This document shows positions 17,305 through 27,313 of a stretch of 64,000 bases of DNA, in pieces (the stretch's first letter is position 1; the number at the start of each line of letters is the position of its first letter). Source of the stretch: Thiorhodococcus drewsii AZ1 (GTDB lineage: Bacteria; Pseudomonadota; Gammaproteobacteria; Chromatiales; Chromatiaceae); contig NZ_AFWT01000019.1 in assembly GCF_000224065.1 (NCBI RefSeq), positions 1 through 64,000 of the forward strand. The letters run 5' to 3'. The notes under the pieces were generated by a model. That model was not told the DNA's origin. It saw nothing but the letters and a program-made list of their open reading frames with translations, and did no database searches. A program made the position numbers and the translations under genes.

Positions 17305-18520
17305 TCAGCACAGTACAAAACGAATAGCTTCCCCAGCTAATACAGCACGCGCCTCATGTCATGTTGGACGTTGAACGGTCGCCCATCGAGCATGAAACCG
17401 AGGACGCAGAGCAACTCGGCAGCGAAACTGGCCTGCAGGGTGATGAGGCGCTGAAGGAGGTCGAGTCCATAGCGAAAGAAGCTGAACTGAGGGCGCTCGA
17501 GTGTTTTTTTTGGCGAATCGGCTGTTGCTCGTGCGCCCAGACACCGGCATGAACCGCCCACAGGGTGGTCAGCGTCAACAGCGCGAACAGTCGCTCGAGG
17601 CGCTCGGGCTTGGTGAGATGGGTCTCTTCGAGGTGGAACCCGTGCGATTTCAAGGCGGCAAACAGGGTTTCAATGGTCCAGCGTTGGGCATACTCCTCAA
17701 TGGCCTGGCGGCTGAAGGACTCGCTGACGATGAGCAACCATTCATTGGTTTCCAGGCGTTTGGCACTAAGAAAGGCCTTCTGTCCCCAGAGCTGTCGCGG
17801 CTGGCGCAGCACCCGTGTGCCCCCGACGGGCAGGGTCTGGAATTCGCGCAGCAGCGGATAGGCCCCCTTGGTGGACGTGAGGTTGACGTTGGCCTTCAGG
17901 CGCAAGCGAAATGGCAGCTCGCGTCGCAGGAGATACGCCAGCCAGTCGCGCCCGACGAACTCGCGATCGGCCAACAGGAAGGCCACTGGCTGATCCGGAA
18001 AGGTCGCGAAAAAGCGCTCCATCAGCGCGATGCGCTCTTTGGTGTTGGAGTTGCCGGCCTTGGGCAAAGCGGTCCACAGCAAGGGGATCGCCAATCCTCG
18101 GTAGGCGACACCGAGCACCAGCAGATTGATCTCGGCACGTCCGAGTTTCCAGTTGGTGCGATCGAGCGTCAGCACCCATGGCTGCTGCGCGGGCAGGAGA
18201 TCGCCAACCGTGCGGGCGATGTCCGACTGATCAATCGTGAAGGAGCGCATGAAGCGCTGTAACCGGATGTAGTTCGAACTGGGCTTCGCGCGGCTCGAGA
18301 GCACCGGCGCCAGGCGGGCCAGGTTGACCGAGCGCACTTGCAGGACGGCCAGGATGAAACGGGCGAGAAAATCGAGACGAGAGCCATGCCAGTCGAGGTG
18401 AGTGGCAAGCAGGGTTCGGAGCAGTCTGACAGTGCGGGTTTCGGGCATCGTGACATTGGGGCGGAGTCTCAAGAAGACGCCATTATAATCAAAAGCTTAA
18501 TTTTAAATGTACTGTACTGA
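17305..18520. mobile_element. Complete IS4-family insertion sequence, about 1.22 kb
   Basis: The left tip TCAGCACAGTAC (17305-17316) and the right tip read inward, TCAGTACAGTAC (18509-18520), differ at one base in 12; further inward the similarity is looser and ends at AAGCTT/TAGCTT. One transposase gene fills the interior. No target-site duplication is obvious in the flanks (GTGAGGCACC versus GCCGCCGCGC). A one-base wider element (17304-18521) is equally possible. Confidence 0.85.
17354..18472 (-). CDS. IS4-family DDE transposase, probably frameshifted at its C-terminus
   Basis: 372 residues in the single frame. Catalytic motifs are complete: Asp in LTLDRTNWKLG, Asp in FLLADREFVGRDWL, and the YREK-type signature YAQRWTIETLFAALK with Glu. 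Near the end, a run of eight A on the coding strand (17504-17511) precedes a low-complexity serine-rich tail that does not look natural. In the -1 frame the sequence continues as TLERPQFSFFRYGLDLLQRL to a stop at 17337, only 32 bases from the IS tip, and looks like the true C-terminus. Either one A was lost or slippage makes the long form. Confidence 0.88.
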   Translation of the reverse strand: MRLRPNVTMPETRTVRLLRTLLATHLDWHGSRLDFLARFILAVLQVRSVNLARLAPVLSSRAKPSSNYIRLQRFMRSFTIDQSDIARTVGDLLPAQQPWVLTLDRTNWKLGRAEINLLVLGVAYRGLAIPLLWTALPKAGNSNTKERIALMERFFATFPDQPVAFLLADREFVGRDWLAYLLRRELPFRLRLKANVNLTSTKGAYPLLREFQTLPVGGTRVLRQPRQLWGQKAFLSAKRLETNEWLLIVSESFSRQAIEEYAQRWTIETLFAALKSHGFHLEETHLTKPERLERLFALLTLTTLWAVHAGVWAHEQQPIRQKKHSSALSSASFAMDSTSFSASSPCRPVSLPSCSASSVSCSMGDRSTSNMT

Positions 18521-18560
18521 GCCGCCGCGCTTTATTTTCGCCATTTATTTTCAGCGTTAG
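18521..18560 (+). pseudogene. 3' remnant of the gene split by the IS element
   Basis: Joined in frame to the segment ending at 17304, these bases read PPPRFIFAIYFQR and then TAG (18558-18560). The aromatic, hydrophobic ending is plausible for a small soluble protein, but no family is known to me. A shift of one base at the IS border would instead open a longer frame reading KELAKIKADLGAPGKFGRLE, so the join is not certain. 18561-18853 holds no gene that I can support. Confidence 0.5.
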
Positions 18561-18853
18561 TCCTCAAAGAGCTTGCGAAGATCAAGGCAGATCTTGGTGC
18601 GCCAGGGAAGTTTGGTCGCTTGGAATCGTCAGGCGGAGCTTGGCGTGAAATGACGAGGAGGAGCCCGGCGGGTGATCAGTCCCGCTCGGCAAGGGTTGGC
18701 CACCCACCGGAAGCGAGTCTGCTTTGGGCGCGCGGGTCGGCCGGCGCTGCCTGCCCGTGCATCGGTTCCATCAGGTTAGCGGCGGGGTGTTCCCGCTGTT
18801 TGCGGCATTGATGCTGACGAAGGTGTTCCGAGTGGCGGTGGAAACTACCGTCG

Positions 18854-20113
18854 GTGTATCTGGGAGTCCTGGCCTTGACCGCCTTTGTCCTCACCGTCTT
18901 CCTGCTGGTCTATCTCGGGCTCTTTCTTGGCCGGCTGCCGTTCCTGCAGCTCGACCGCACGGGGGTCGTGCTCTTGGGCGCGATCGCCCTGGTCGCCACC
19001 GAGGTCGTGCCCCTGTCCGGGATCGGCGAAGTGGTCCATCTGCCGACGCTCGCCTTGCTGTTCGCCTTCATGGTGATCTCGGCGCAGTTGCGGCTCGGTG
19101 GTTTCTACGACTGGGTGGTCGTCTGGCTGGATCGTCGCGCGCTGGCCCCGCCGGTTCTGCTGGGGGCGGTGATCGCCGTGGCTGCAGCACTCTCGGCCGT
19201 GTTCAGCAACGACATCGTCTGTTTGGCGATGGCGCCGGTGCTCGCCCAGCTGTGCCGGGCGCGCGGCTATGCCCCGCTGCCGCATCTGCTGGCGTTGGCC
19301 TGCGCGGCCAATCTCGGGTCGGCGCTGACGCTCATTGGCAATCCGCAGAACATGCTGATCGGCGAGGTGCTGCGACTCGACTTCGGCGACTACCTACGCG
19401 TGGCGGCGCTGCCAGTGCTGCTCGGTCTCTTGAGCACTTGGGTGATCATCGCTGGGCTCAGCCGCGGGCACTGGCTGGAAGCCTCCGCGTCGCTCCTGCC
19501 GTCGGCGCTCGGGCGTGCCGGCGAGGTCGGCGTGCCGCTCGATCGCTGGCAGACGTTCAAGGGTCTGACGGTCGCGGCCCTGCTTTGCGCGGCCTTTCTC
19601 TGGGCGCACTGGCCGCGCGATCTGCTCGCTCTGGCCGGGGCTGGATTGTTGCTCACGAGCCGGCGTCTGCATTCACGCCAGATGCTTGGACTGGTCGACT
19701 GGCAACTGCTGGTGCTCTTCGTCGGACTCTTCATCGTCAATCATGCCATGCAGCAGACCGGACTGCCGGCCCAGGCGGTCGCCGTTCTGGCCGACGAGGG
19801 ACTCGATCTGCAGGAACCTGCGCCGCTCTTCGCCGCCAGTGTCCTGCTCAGCAATCTGGTCTCCAACGTCCCGGCAGTGATGCTCCTGCTGCCGGTGGCG
19901 CAGGCGCCGGTCGATGGGCCGCTTCTGGCGCTCTCGAGCACCCTGGCCGGAAACCTGCTGCTGATCAGCAGCATCGCCAACCTCATCGTCGTTCAGGCTG
20001 CGGCGCGACAGGGCGTCGTCATCGACTGGCGAGCCCATGCCCGGGTCGGGCTGCCGGTGACCCTGGTCAGCCTCGTCATCGCGGCTGCGGCGTTGCTGCC
20101 GTGGCGTGCATGA
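18854..20113 (+). CDS. SLC13/ArsB-type ion permease
   Basis: 419 residues, about 11-12 hydrophobic segments. Two family motifs recur in each half: FSNDIVCLAMAPVLAQL with NLGSALTLIGNPQNMLIG, and LLSNLVSNVPAVMLLLPV, typical of the ion transporter superfamily (ArsB, NhaD, SLC13). The ion is unknown: arsenite, dicarboxylate, sulfate or sodium are possible. No arsR or arsC is nearby. The start is a GTG at 18854 with only a weak ribosome site. Confidence 0.8.
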   Translation: MYLGVLALTAFVLTVFLLVYLGLFLGRLPFLQLDRTGVVLLGAIALVATEVVPLSGIGEVVHLPTLALLFAFMVISAQLRLGGFYDWVVVWLDRRALAPPVLLGAVIAVAAALSAVFSNDIVCLAMAPVLAQLCRARGYAPLPHLLALACAANLGSALTLIGNPQNMLIGEVLRLDFGDYLRVAALPVLLGLLSTWVIIAGLSRGHWLEASASLLPSALGRAGEVGVPLDRWQTFKGLTVAALLCAAFLWAHWPRDLLALAGAGLLLTSRRLHSRQMLGLVDWQLLVLFVGLFIVNHAMQQTGLPAQAVAVLADEGLDLQEPAPLFAASVLLSNLVSNVPAVMLLLPVAQAPVDGPLLALSSTLAGNLLLISSIANLIVVQAAARQGVVIDWRAHARVGLPVTLVSLVIAAAALLPWRA

Positions 20114-20232
20114 GGGTGTCGTGGCGTCAGACTGCAAGTGCCCGAGGAGACGCTGGTTCGATGATCGTACAGGCTGTCCTCCCGGATCGAGCTCTGGACA
20201 CTCGACTCGGGATGAGGTTTGCGTGAAATATA

Positions 20233-20252
20233 AATCAATCATATGATTGATT
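20233..20252. promoter_or_regulatory. Perfect 20-bp palindrome, likely TetR operator
   Basis: AATCAATCAT followed by its exact reverse complement, ending one base before the tetR-like ATG at 20254. It occupies the place of the ribosome binding site, and no Shine-Dalgarno sequence is visible. This suggests a leaderless or very short leader transcript repressed by its own product. Confidence 0.75.
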
Positions 20253-20253
20253 C

Positions 20254-20880
20254 ATGTCAGATACCAAACCGACCCAACAGTACATTCGCAAGGACGACCG
20301 CCGCGAGATGATCGCGGAGGCCGCGCGTGCCCTGATCTTGGAAAAGGGCTACGCCGCGCTGCGCACCCGCAGCGTTGCCGAGCGAGTTGGCATCAACATC
20401 TCGACCCTGCATTTCCACGTGCCGAACAAGACCGCGCTTGTCAGGTTGGTGGCGGAAACGAGCCGGGACGCCTTTCTGGCCCTGCTGCCTCCCCGGCCTG
20501 ACGCCCAGCGCCCAGCCCTTGCGCAGTTGCGGGCCGAGGTTCGGGCCTATCACGACAGTCTGCGCGACCGGCCGGAGTTGGCGGCCTGTTTTGGCCAGCT
20601 CACCCAGGTCGCGACTGCGGAGCCGGAGGTTGCAGGGATACTCGATGCCTTCACCCAGGACTGGTGTCGGCGTTATGCGGAGATCGTCGCCATCGGCCGC
20701 AGCCAGGGCGTGTTCCGCTCGACACTCCAACCGTTACCCGCCGCGTTGATGATCACCGGCGCATTGGCGTCCTTTGGCCCGCGCGGGCCGAAGGGGTTGG
20801 CGATGTTCTGGCCGGTGGTGGACGAGATCGAGCGCTCGCTGCTCGTCCCTGAGTCGAGGGAATGCTCCGATGCCGATTGA
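20254..20880 (+). CDS. TetR-family transcriptional regulator
   Basis: 208 residues. The N-terminal helix-turn-helix is clear (MIAEAARALILEKGYAALRTRSVAERVGINISTLHFHVPNKTALVRLV). The ligand domain is not assignable. It overlaps the efflux gene start by 11 bases, so it most likely represses this two-gene operon through the palindrome at its own start. Confidence 0.9.
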   Translation: MSDTKPTQQYIRKDDRREMIAEAARALILEKGYAALRTRSVAERVGINISTLHFHVPNKTALVRLVAETSRDAFLALLPPRPDAQRPALAQLRAEVRAYHDSLRDRPELAACFGQLTQVATAEPEVAGILDAFTQDWCRRYAEIVAIGRSQGVFRSTLQPLPAALMITGALASFGPRGPKGLAMFWPVVDEIERSLLVPESRECSDAD

Positions 20881-22300
20881 GGCGCACTCCTCACCGCACA
20901 AAAGGTCTTGGGTGGCGTTAGGCTTGCTTGCAGCGGTCAATTTCCTGGTGCTGCTGGACGTCACGATCATCAACGTGGCGCTGCCCTCCATCCAACGCGA
21001 TTTGGGCGCCGAGAGCGCTGCTCTGGCCTGGCTGGTCTCGGGCTATATCTTGACCTACGCGCTGGGACTGATCCCCTGCGGCCGAGCTGGGGACCGGCTT
21101 GGGCCTGATCGGGTCTTGTTGGCGGGGCTGATGGTCTTTGGTTCGGCATCGCTCCTTTGCGCGCTGGCCCCGGAGATGGCATGGCTGCAACTCGGCCGCG
21201 TGGCGCAGGGCGTGGGCGCGGCCATGGTCTCGCCTCAAACGATGGCGCTTGCGCACCGGATGTTCCAAGGCAAGAGCCGCACCACCGCCTTTGCGGTCTT
21301 CGGCCTCGTGGCTGGTCTCGCCTCGGTGATGGGACCATTGGCCGGGGGATGGCTGGTCGAGCACGACCTCTGGGGGTTTGGATGGCGGGTGATCTTTCTC
21401 ATCAATCCGCCGCTTGCGCTGACGCTCGGCGTTTTGTTGTGGCGGTTTCTGCCGCACGCTGAGGGCGATCCCCGCATTCGCTTCGATCTTGTCGCCACAG
21501 TGCTGGCGGCCCTTGCCTTGCTGTTGATCCTGGTACCGTTGATCGAAGGCCGTCAATGGGGTTGGCCGCTCTGGGGTTGGGCGATGATGATCGTCGCCCT
21601 GCCGACGCTCGCTGCACTCATCTGGTGGGAGCGCCGCCGCGCTCGGTTTGGGCAGAGTCAGCTTCTGCCGCTGTCGCTGTTCGAGGCGGGTGAATACGCG
21701 TGGTTCGGGATCGGTGTCGGCCTGTTCTTTGCTGGTCTGCCAGGCTTTTTCATGATCCTCGCACTCTTTCTTCAGACGGGGTTTGGGTTTTCACCTTGGC
21801 AGTCGGGTCTGACGGCCTTTCCCCTATCGCTCGGCATCATGGTCACCTCCATGCTCGCCCCGGCCATGCGGGGCCTTTCCGACCGGCTCCGCCTTGTGCT
21901 GGGCGCCGGAATCGCGCTGGCGGGTCTGGTTCTGTTGCGAGCCGCCGTGCCGGGATTTACCGGTTTGGCTCAGCAACCGATTGTCATGGCATGCCTGGGG
22001 CTGATCGGGCTGGGATTCGGCATGGCGGTCGGGCCGCTCTTCCATCTGGCGCTCGAGCCGGTGGCAGCGGCCGAGGCCGGGATTGCCTCGGCGTTGCTAC
22101 AGGCATTCCAGCAAGTGGGCGGCGCCTTGGGCGTAGCGCTGACCGGCGCGGTCTTCTTTTCCGGGCTCGACGGTATGACGGAGTCCGCCTTCCGCCATGC
22201 GCTGACGGCTGGGCTGATGGTGCCGCTGGCCTGCTTCTCCACCTTTCTTGTCCTGATGCTGGTCCGCTGGCCCTTGGCGAGGGCCCTGGCGTCAAGATAG
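20870..22300 (+). CDS. MFS drug-efflux transporter, DHA2 (EmrB/QacA) family
   Basis: 476 residues from the ATG at 20870, about 14 hydrophobic segments. Motifs LLDVTIINVALPSIQRDLG in helix 1, LIPCGRAGDRLGPDRVLLAG (motif A) and the motif C-like GPLAGGWLVEHDLWGFGWRVIFLINPPL are those of 14-helix drug:H+ antiporters. Substrate unknown. It is coupled to the TetR gene by an 11-base overlap. Confidence 0.9.
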   Translation: MPIEAHSSPHKRSWVALGLLAAVNFLVLLDVTIINVALPSIQRDLGAESAALAWLVSGYILTYALGLIPCGRAGDRLGPDRVLLAGLMVFGSASLLCALAPEMAWLQLGRVAQGVGAAMVSPQTMALAHRMFQGKSRTTAFAVFGLVAGLASVMGPLAGGWLVEHDLWGFGWRVIFLINPPLALTLGVLLWRFLPHAEGDPRIRFDLVATVLAALALLLILVPLIEGRQWGWPLWGWAMMIVALPTLAALIWWERRRARFGQSQLLPLSLFEAGEYAWFGIGVGLFFAGLPGFFMILALFLQTGFGFSPWQSGLTAFPLSLGIMVTSMLAPAMRGLSDRLRLVLGAGIALAGLVLLRAAVPGFTGLAQQPIVMACLGLIGLGFGMAVGPLFHLALEPVAAAEAGIASALLQAFQQVGGALGVALTGAVFFSGLDGMTESAFRHALTAGLMVPLACFSTFLVLMLVRWPLARALASR

Positions 22301-22474
22301 CCCTGTGAGACCTGGGGCAGATCTTGTTTCTTTTTCAAAAACAAGGCGATGTCTGCGTCGGAAAGCTGTTGTTCGCGGGGGGCGAGGCAGGCGCTTCGGT
22401 ACCAGAGTCAACAGCTTCCCTGCTGTCGTCCTCCAGCCAGCCGTTTGACCGACCCTCTCGGGATCGGAACGCAT

Positions 22475-22509
22475 GACCGGCGTCGGCGGGATGTCTCTGT
22501 CCGCCGGTC
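22475..22509 (-). terminator. Hairpin abutting the der stop codon
   Basis: GACCGGCG (22475-22482) pairs with CGCCGGTC (22502-22509), adjacent to the der stop at 22510. No T-run follows. The gap 22301-22474 also holds CTTGTTT paired with AAACAAG near 22323-22345, perhaps the terminator of the efflux gene. Confidence 0.45.
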
Positions 22510-23901
22510 TCAGCGCTTGCGGTTGGTGAATTTCTTCAGGCGATCGCGGTGCTTGATCTGACGCTCGGTCAGTTGATTGCGCTTGCCCTGGAAAGGGTTG
22601 CTGCCGCTTTTGAACTCCAGTCGCAAGGGTGTGCCGAGTAGGTTGAGTGCCTTGCGGAAGCGGTTGATGAGGTAGCGCCGATAGGTCTCGGGGACGTCTT
22701 CGGTCTGGTTGCCGTGGATGACGATGATCGGCGGGTTGCGTCCGCCCTGGTGGGCATAGCGCAGCTTGATGCGGCGTCCCCTGACCAATGGGGGCTGATG
22801 CTCCTGAACTGCGGATTCGAGCAGGCGGGTCAGTTCCGGGGTGGCGAGGTTGCGGGTGGCATTGGCGTAGGCCTTGTCGACCTCGTCGAGCAGCAGTCCG
22901 ACCCCGCTGCCGTGCAAGGCCGAGACCAGATGCAGCTTGGCGAAGTCGAGGAAGGCGAGCTTACGCGAGAACTGTTCGCGGACGTGCTCGCGCTCGTCGG
23001 GCTGGAGTCCGTCCCATTTGTTGATGGCGACGACCAGTGCCCGTCCGCTCTCGATGATATGGCCGGCGAGGGTCGCGTCCTGTTCGCCGACACCCTCGTG
23101 GGCATCGATCACCAGGATGACGACGTTCGATTCCTCGATCGCCTGCAGCGTCTTGATTACGCTGAACTTCTCGATGGCGTCTTGGACGCGTGCTCGGCGT
23201 CGCAGGCCGGCGGTGTCGATCAGGGTATAGCGACGTCCCAGTCGCTCGAAGGGGATGAAAATGCTGTCGCGCGTGGTGCCTGGGCTGTCGAAGGTGACCA
23301 GACGCTCTTCGCCGAGCAGACGGTTGATCATGGTCGACTTGCCGGCGTTGGGGCGCCCGACCAGAGCGACTCGGATGCCCTGATCGTCATCGGCGGTCTC
23401 ATCCGTGTCGATCGGTAACTGGCCGAAGACGTGCTCGATCAGTTTGTTTACGCCAAGGCCCTGGCTGGCCGAGATGGCCCAGGGGTCGCCGAGTCCCAGC
23501 CCGTGGAAGTCGGCGACGGCCAGATTGGGGTCCGTGGTGTCGCTCTTGTTGACCACCAGCGCGATGGGCTTGCCGAGGCGTCGGAGTCGCTGGACGATCT
23601 CGATGTCTTCCGGTGTGGCCCCGTCCTTGGCATCGACCAGGAAGAGCAGGTGGTCCGCCTCCTCGATGGCGCGCTGGACCTGGCGCTCCATCAGCGCCTC
23701 GACGCCCTCGGCAGCGGTGCCGATACCGCCGGTATCCACGATGATGTAGGGGCCGGGGCCGACGCGGCCGATGCCGTACTGACGATCGCGGGTCAGGCCA
23801 GGGAAGTCGGCCACGAGGGCGTCCCGAGTGCGGGTCAGCCGGTTGAATAGGGTCGACTTGCCGACGTTGGGGCGGCCGATGAGGGTGATGACGGGTAACA
23901 T
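22510..23901 (-). CDS. der: Ribosome-biogenesis GTPase Der (EngA)
   Basis: 463 residues from the ATG at 23901. Two GTPase domains in tandem, each with a P-loop: GRPNVGKST near residue 10 and GRPNAGKST near 190, with DTAG/DTGG and NKSD/NKWD motifs; a KH-like C-terminal domain follows. Der helps assemble the 50S subunit. It starts 5 bases after the bamB stop. Confidence 0.96.
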   Translation of the reverse strand: MLPVITLIGRPNVGKSTLFNRLTRTRDALVADFPGLTRDRQYGIGRVGPGPYIIVDTGGIGTAAEGVEALMERQVQRAIEEADHLLFLVDAKDGATPEDIEIVQRLRRLGKPIALVVNKSDTTDPNLAVADFHGLGLGDPWAISASQGLGVNKLIEHVFGQLPIDTDETADDDQGIRVALVGRPNAGKSTMINRLLGEERLVTFDSPGTTRDSIFIPFERLGRRYTLIDTAGLRRRARVQDAIEKFSVIKTLQAIEESNVVILVIDAHEGVGEQDATLAGHIIESGRALVVAINKWDGLQPDEREHVREQFSRKLAFLDFAKLHLVSALHGSGVGLLLDEVDKAYANATRNLATPELTRLLESAVQEHQPPLVRGRRIKLRYAHQGGRNPPIIVIHGNQTEDVPETYRRYLINRFRKALNLLGTPLRLEFKSGSNPFQGKRNQLTERQIKHRDRLKKFTNRKR

Positions 23902-23906
23902 GTGAT

Positions 23907-25193
23907 TTATGGCGCCTGACTCGATGCCTCGGCTGCGCTCGCCGCATCGGCTGGGGAGGCAGCTGTGGGTCGCGAGGTGGCCGCTGGGGTGGTTGGCCGT
24001 GTGGCCGAATTCATGGTTTGGCCGATGCGTAGCGCCGCAATGGTGCCATCCTCCGCATAGACGTAGAGGCGGCCGTCGGCATAGAGCGGACGGGCCGTGA
24101 TGCCCGCCTTGGCGATTCGGGTCCGTCCCACGAGCCGCCCATCGCCCTTGTCCAGCAGATGCAGATAGCCGTCTAGGTCGCCGACCGCGACCAGATTGCC
24201 GACGAGCGCCGGGGCGGTGAGTTTGCGATAGCGCAGTTGATCCTGCTTCCAACGCCCGCTGCCGTCCACGAGGTTGGCGCCCCAGATTTGATCCTCGGAA
24301 TCCGTCACGAAGAGTCCCGTTTGGTCTGCGGTCAGTCCGGCGTGGGCGGACAGGTCGCGACGCCAGAGGACGTCGCCGGTTGCCGTGTCGACGGCGGCCA
24401 GATCGCCATGGTAGGAGCCGACGTAGAGCGTTCCGCCGACCAGGATCGGGTCGGCGTCGATATCCGCGATGCGCGCGAGTTCGGAGCGACCGCTCGGTCG
24501 GGTGACGACGACCTCCCACAAGGGGATGCCATCTTTGGGGTCGAGCATGACCAGCTTGCCGCCCGAGAGGCCGACGCTGATGCCGATGGGGGTGACCACT
24601 GGGGTGCTGCTTCCGCGCAGGGTCAGCACCGGTGCCGGATAGCTGGTTCGCCAGAGCTCCTTGCCGGTGGCGGCATCGATGCCGAAGATGCTGTCATCGA
24701 GCGTGTGCACGACGATCCGACCGTCGCCGACGAATCGCGGCTCGGACAGCACCTCGCTCGCAAGCGTCGTGCGCCAGCGCTCCTTGCCGTCGGCGGTGGC
24801 GAGTGCGACCAGCAGGCCCTGGCTGGTGCCCAGGATCAAGGTGTCGCCGGAGACGTCGGGTCCGCCGCTGAAATTCAGGCGGGTCTCGATCTTCCAGAGC
24901 TCGCGCCCGCTGTCGGCTGCGAGTGCGACCACCCGTCCACGCGAATCGGCGAGATAGAGATGTCCGCCTGCGAGTGCCGGAACCAGATAGAGGCGTCGGC
25001 CATCGCTGCCGTGGGTGGGTCGTTCCGACCAGAGACGATCGATGGAGACCTCTTGAACGATTTTGGTCAGCTTGGTTGGGGGCGTCGGGTCCTTCTCCTG
25101 ACCCAACCAGGGAATGATGCCACAGCCCGTCAGCATGCCCGTTGCCAGGAGGACGCCGAGTAGCGAAGACAGCGATCTGAGTTGGAAGCCCAT
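23907..25193 (-). CDS. bamB: Outer membrane assembly lipoprotein BamB
   Basis: 428 residues. Signal peptide with lipobox LTGC (cysteine near residue 24), then PQQ-like beta-propeller blades (repeated GxxLWxxxL-type units such as [46 protein letters not shown]). It belongs to the BAM complex that inserts outer membrane proteins. The last 40 residues are Ala/Thr/Ser-rich. Confidence 0.94.
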   Translation of the reverse strand: MGFQLRSLSSLLGVLLATGMLTGCGIIPWLGQEKDPTPPTKLTKIVQEVSIDRLWSERPTHGSDGRRLYLVPALAGGHLYLADSRGRVVALAADSGRELWKIETRLNFSGGPDVSGDTLILGTSQGLLVALATADGKERWRTTLASEVLSEPRFVGDGRIVVHTLDDSIFGIDAATGKELWRTSYPAPVLTLRGSSTPVVTPIGISVGLSGGKLVMLDPKDGIPLWEVVVTRPSGRSELARIADIDADPILVGGTLYVGSYHGDLAAVDTATGDVLWRRDLSAHAGLTADQTGLFVTDSEDQIWGANLVDGSGRWKQDQLRYRKLTAPALVGNLVAVGDLDGYLHLLDKGDGRLVGRTRIAKAGITARPLYADGRLYVYAEDGTIAALRIGQTMNSATRPTTPAATSRPTAASPADAASAAEASSQAP

Positions 25194-25213
25194 GGACTGT
25201 GCCCCTAATGTGA

Positions 25214-25840
25214 TTAGCTGGCCGAGGGAAGGTTATCGAGCTTGAGACGCACGAGCTGGGACAGCCCAGTGCCCTTGTCGATCGCCTCCTCATAGGCGGC
25301 GCGGGCCTTCGCGGTGTCGCCGCGCGCCAATGCCAGATCGCCGCGCACGGCCGCAAAGTCTCCGGCGAAGGCGGGGCTGTCATCGTATTTGTCGATGATC
25401 TTCTCGGCTGCGTCGAGCTTGTTCTCGGCCACCTGAATGCGGGCGAGACGCAGCGCAGCGATGCGGGCGATGGCCGGGTCCGGGGCGTCGGCGATCACGC
25501 TCTCAAGGGCGGCGATCGCTTCGTCGGTCTTGCCATCCTCGTACAGGGTTTTGGCCGAGACCAGAGATCCCAGTGCGGCATAGGGCGTGGAGCCATAGTC
25601 GTCGCGCAGCGTTTGGGCCTGCTTGGCGACCGTCTCGGCGGTGCCGGCCCTGGTTTCGTTCAGGAGCACCTCGAAGGCATTGGAGGCCATGGCCGCTTGG
25701 TCTGCTTGGTAGCCGACCCAGTAGCGCCAGCCGTAGATGACGCCAAGGCCGATCACGGCGCCAGCGATCACGGACAGACCATTCTCCTTCCACCATGTCT
25801 TGATGGCTTCGACCTTTTCCTCATCGGTTTCGTAAGACAC
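25214..25840 (-). CDS. yfgM: YfgM-family TPR membrane protein
   Basis: 208 residues from a GTG at 25840 with GGAG upstream. The N-terminus YETDEEKVEAIKTWWKENGLSVIAGAVIGLGVIYGWRYW has the family's short cytoplasmic tip and single membrane helix, then TPR repeats in the periplasm. YfgM works with PpiD at the Sec translocon in E. coli. It sits between hisS and bamB as usual. Confidence 0.93.
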   Translation of the reverse strand: MSYETDEEKVEAIKTWWKENGLSVIAGAVIGLGVIYGWRYWVGYQADQAAMASNAFEVLLNETRAGTAETVAKQAQTLRDDYGSTPYAALGSLVSAKTLYEDGKTDEAIAALESVIADAPDPAIARIAALRLARIQVAENKLDAAEKIIDKYDDSPAFAGDFAAVRGDLALARGDTAKARAAYEEAIDKGTGLSQLVRLKLDNLPSAS

Positions 25841-25987
25841 AGACTTCTCCGTCGGGCGAAATCGGCACTGGAGAGTGCCGGGGTCGATTCGGATGCGCGC
25901 TGATCGAACCGGTCGGACGATAGGCGCGCACACTATAAGATTCAGAGCCGAGCCGCCAAGACTGGCGGCTCGGCCAGGGGTTCGATG

Positions 25988-27262
25988 TCAGTCGCGATGC
26001 GTGAGCTGCTCGGAGAGAAAGGCCGCGAGCGCCTCGAATCCGAGCTCGCACTGCTCGCTGTCGTCGCGTAGCGGCTTGACGCCGAAGGTGTTGCGCGTCA
26101 GCTCATCCTCACCCAGTACGAGCGCGAATCGCGCTCCGCTCTTGTCGGCCTTTTTGAACTGGCTCTTGAAGCTCCCGCCTCCGCAGTGCGTCAGCAGACG
26201 CAGTTGCGGGACGGCGTCGCGCAGACGTTCGGCCAGCAGTGGAGCGGCACTCTGAGCGGCGTCACCGACCGCGACCAGATAGGCATCGACCGACGCCTCG
26301 GTGCCGTGACCGGCGAGACTCATGAGTTCCACCAGCCGCTCGACCCCCATCGCGAAGCCGAAGGCCGGGGTGGGGCGTCCGCCGAGCTGCTCGACCAAAC
26401 CGTCGTAACGGCCGCCGGCGCAGACCGTGCCCTGGGCGCCTAGATCTTCGGTGATCCATTCGAAGACGGTTCGGTTGTAATAGTCGAGACCGCGCACCAG
26501 GCGGGGGTTGACGCTGTAGGCGACGCCTGCCTCGTCCAGTCCCTGGCGGATGTGCTCGAAGTGGCTGCGCGTTTCCTCGCCCAGATACTCCATCAGGGTC
26601 GGTGCGTCGGCGACGATCTGCTGGGTCTGCGGGTTTTTGGAGTCCAGGACGCGCAGCGGATTGGTATGCAGACGCTTGAGGCTGTCCGCGTCGAGCTGGT
26701 CGGCGTGGGCGCTCAGATAGGCGATGAGCTGCTCGCGGTAGACGAGTCGCTCGGCGTTATCGCCCAAGGTGTTGATTTCGAGTCTGAAGCTGTCGAACCC
26801 GAGTAGGCGCCAGAGGCGCGCGGTGAGCAGCAGCAGTTCCAGGTCGATGTCCGGTCCGGCGAGACCGAATGCCTCGACACCGATCTGGTGGAACTGTCGG
26901 TAGCGTCCGCGCTGCGGGCGCTCGTAGCGGAACATGGGACCGCGATACCAGAGGCGCTGCGGCTGTACCAGCAGGCCGTGTTCGATGGCCGCGCGCACGC
27001 AGCTCGCCGTGCCTTCCGGGCGCAGGCTCAGGCTGTCGCCGTTGCGGTCCTCGAAGCTGTACATCTCCTTCTCGACGATGTCGGTGACCTCGCCGATCGA
27101 GCGCTTGAAGAGATCGGTGACCTCGACCAATGGGGTGCGGATTTCCGCATAGCCGTAGGCGGAGAGGACCTGGCGCGCGGTGTCTTCGAGTCGGTGCCAG
27201 AGCGCGATGCGCTCGGGCAGGATGTCGTGCATCCCACGGATCGCTTGGATGTTTTTGCTCAT
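25988..27262 (-). CDS. hisS: Histidyl-tRNA synthetase
   Basis: 424 residues, usual length. Class II motifs are seen: [14 protein letters not shown], the motif 2 region [27 protein letters not shown], and the histidine-specific [15 protein letters not shown]. Charges tRNA-His in the cytoplasm. Confidence 0.97.
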   Translation of the reverse strand: MSKNIQAIRGMHDILPERIALWHRLEDTARQVLSAYGYAEIRTPLVEVTDLFKRSIGEVTDIVEKEMYSFEDRNGDSLSLRPEGTASCVRAAIEHGLLVQPQRLWYRGPMFRYERPQRGRYRQFHQIGVEAFGLAGPDIDLELLLLTARLWRLLGFDSFRLEINTLGDNAERLVYREQLIAYLSAHADQLDADSLKRLHTNPLRVLDSKNPQTQQIVADAPTLMEYLGEETRSHFEHIRQGLDEAGVAYSVNPRLVRGLDYYNRTVFEWITEDLGAQGTVCAGGRYDGLVEQLGGRPTPAFGFAMGVERLVELMSLAGHGTEASVDAYLVAVGDAAQSAAPLLAERLRDAVPQLRLLTHCGGGSFKSQFKKADKSGARFALVLGEDELTRNTFGVKPLRDDSEQCELGFEALAAFLSEQLTHRD

Positions 27263-27313
27263 GCTGGATATGTCGAGAATCTATTGGGATGCGAGGATCC
27301 GGGTCTAATTCAT

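Noticed and set aside
16370-17340. Integron cassette array (attC site around GTTATGCC at 16808-16817)
   Set aside because: No integrase gene and no paired RYYYAAC/GTTRRRY sites with an inner dyad could be found; only a GTTATGC-like core is present.
18724-20226. Long rightward open frame of about 500 codons
   Set aside because: It overlaps the permease gene in another frame; its translation is Arg/Ala-rich without motifs, as expected for a shadow in GC-rich DNA.
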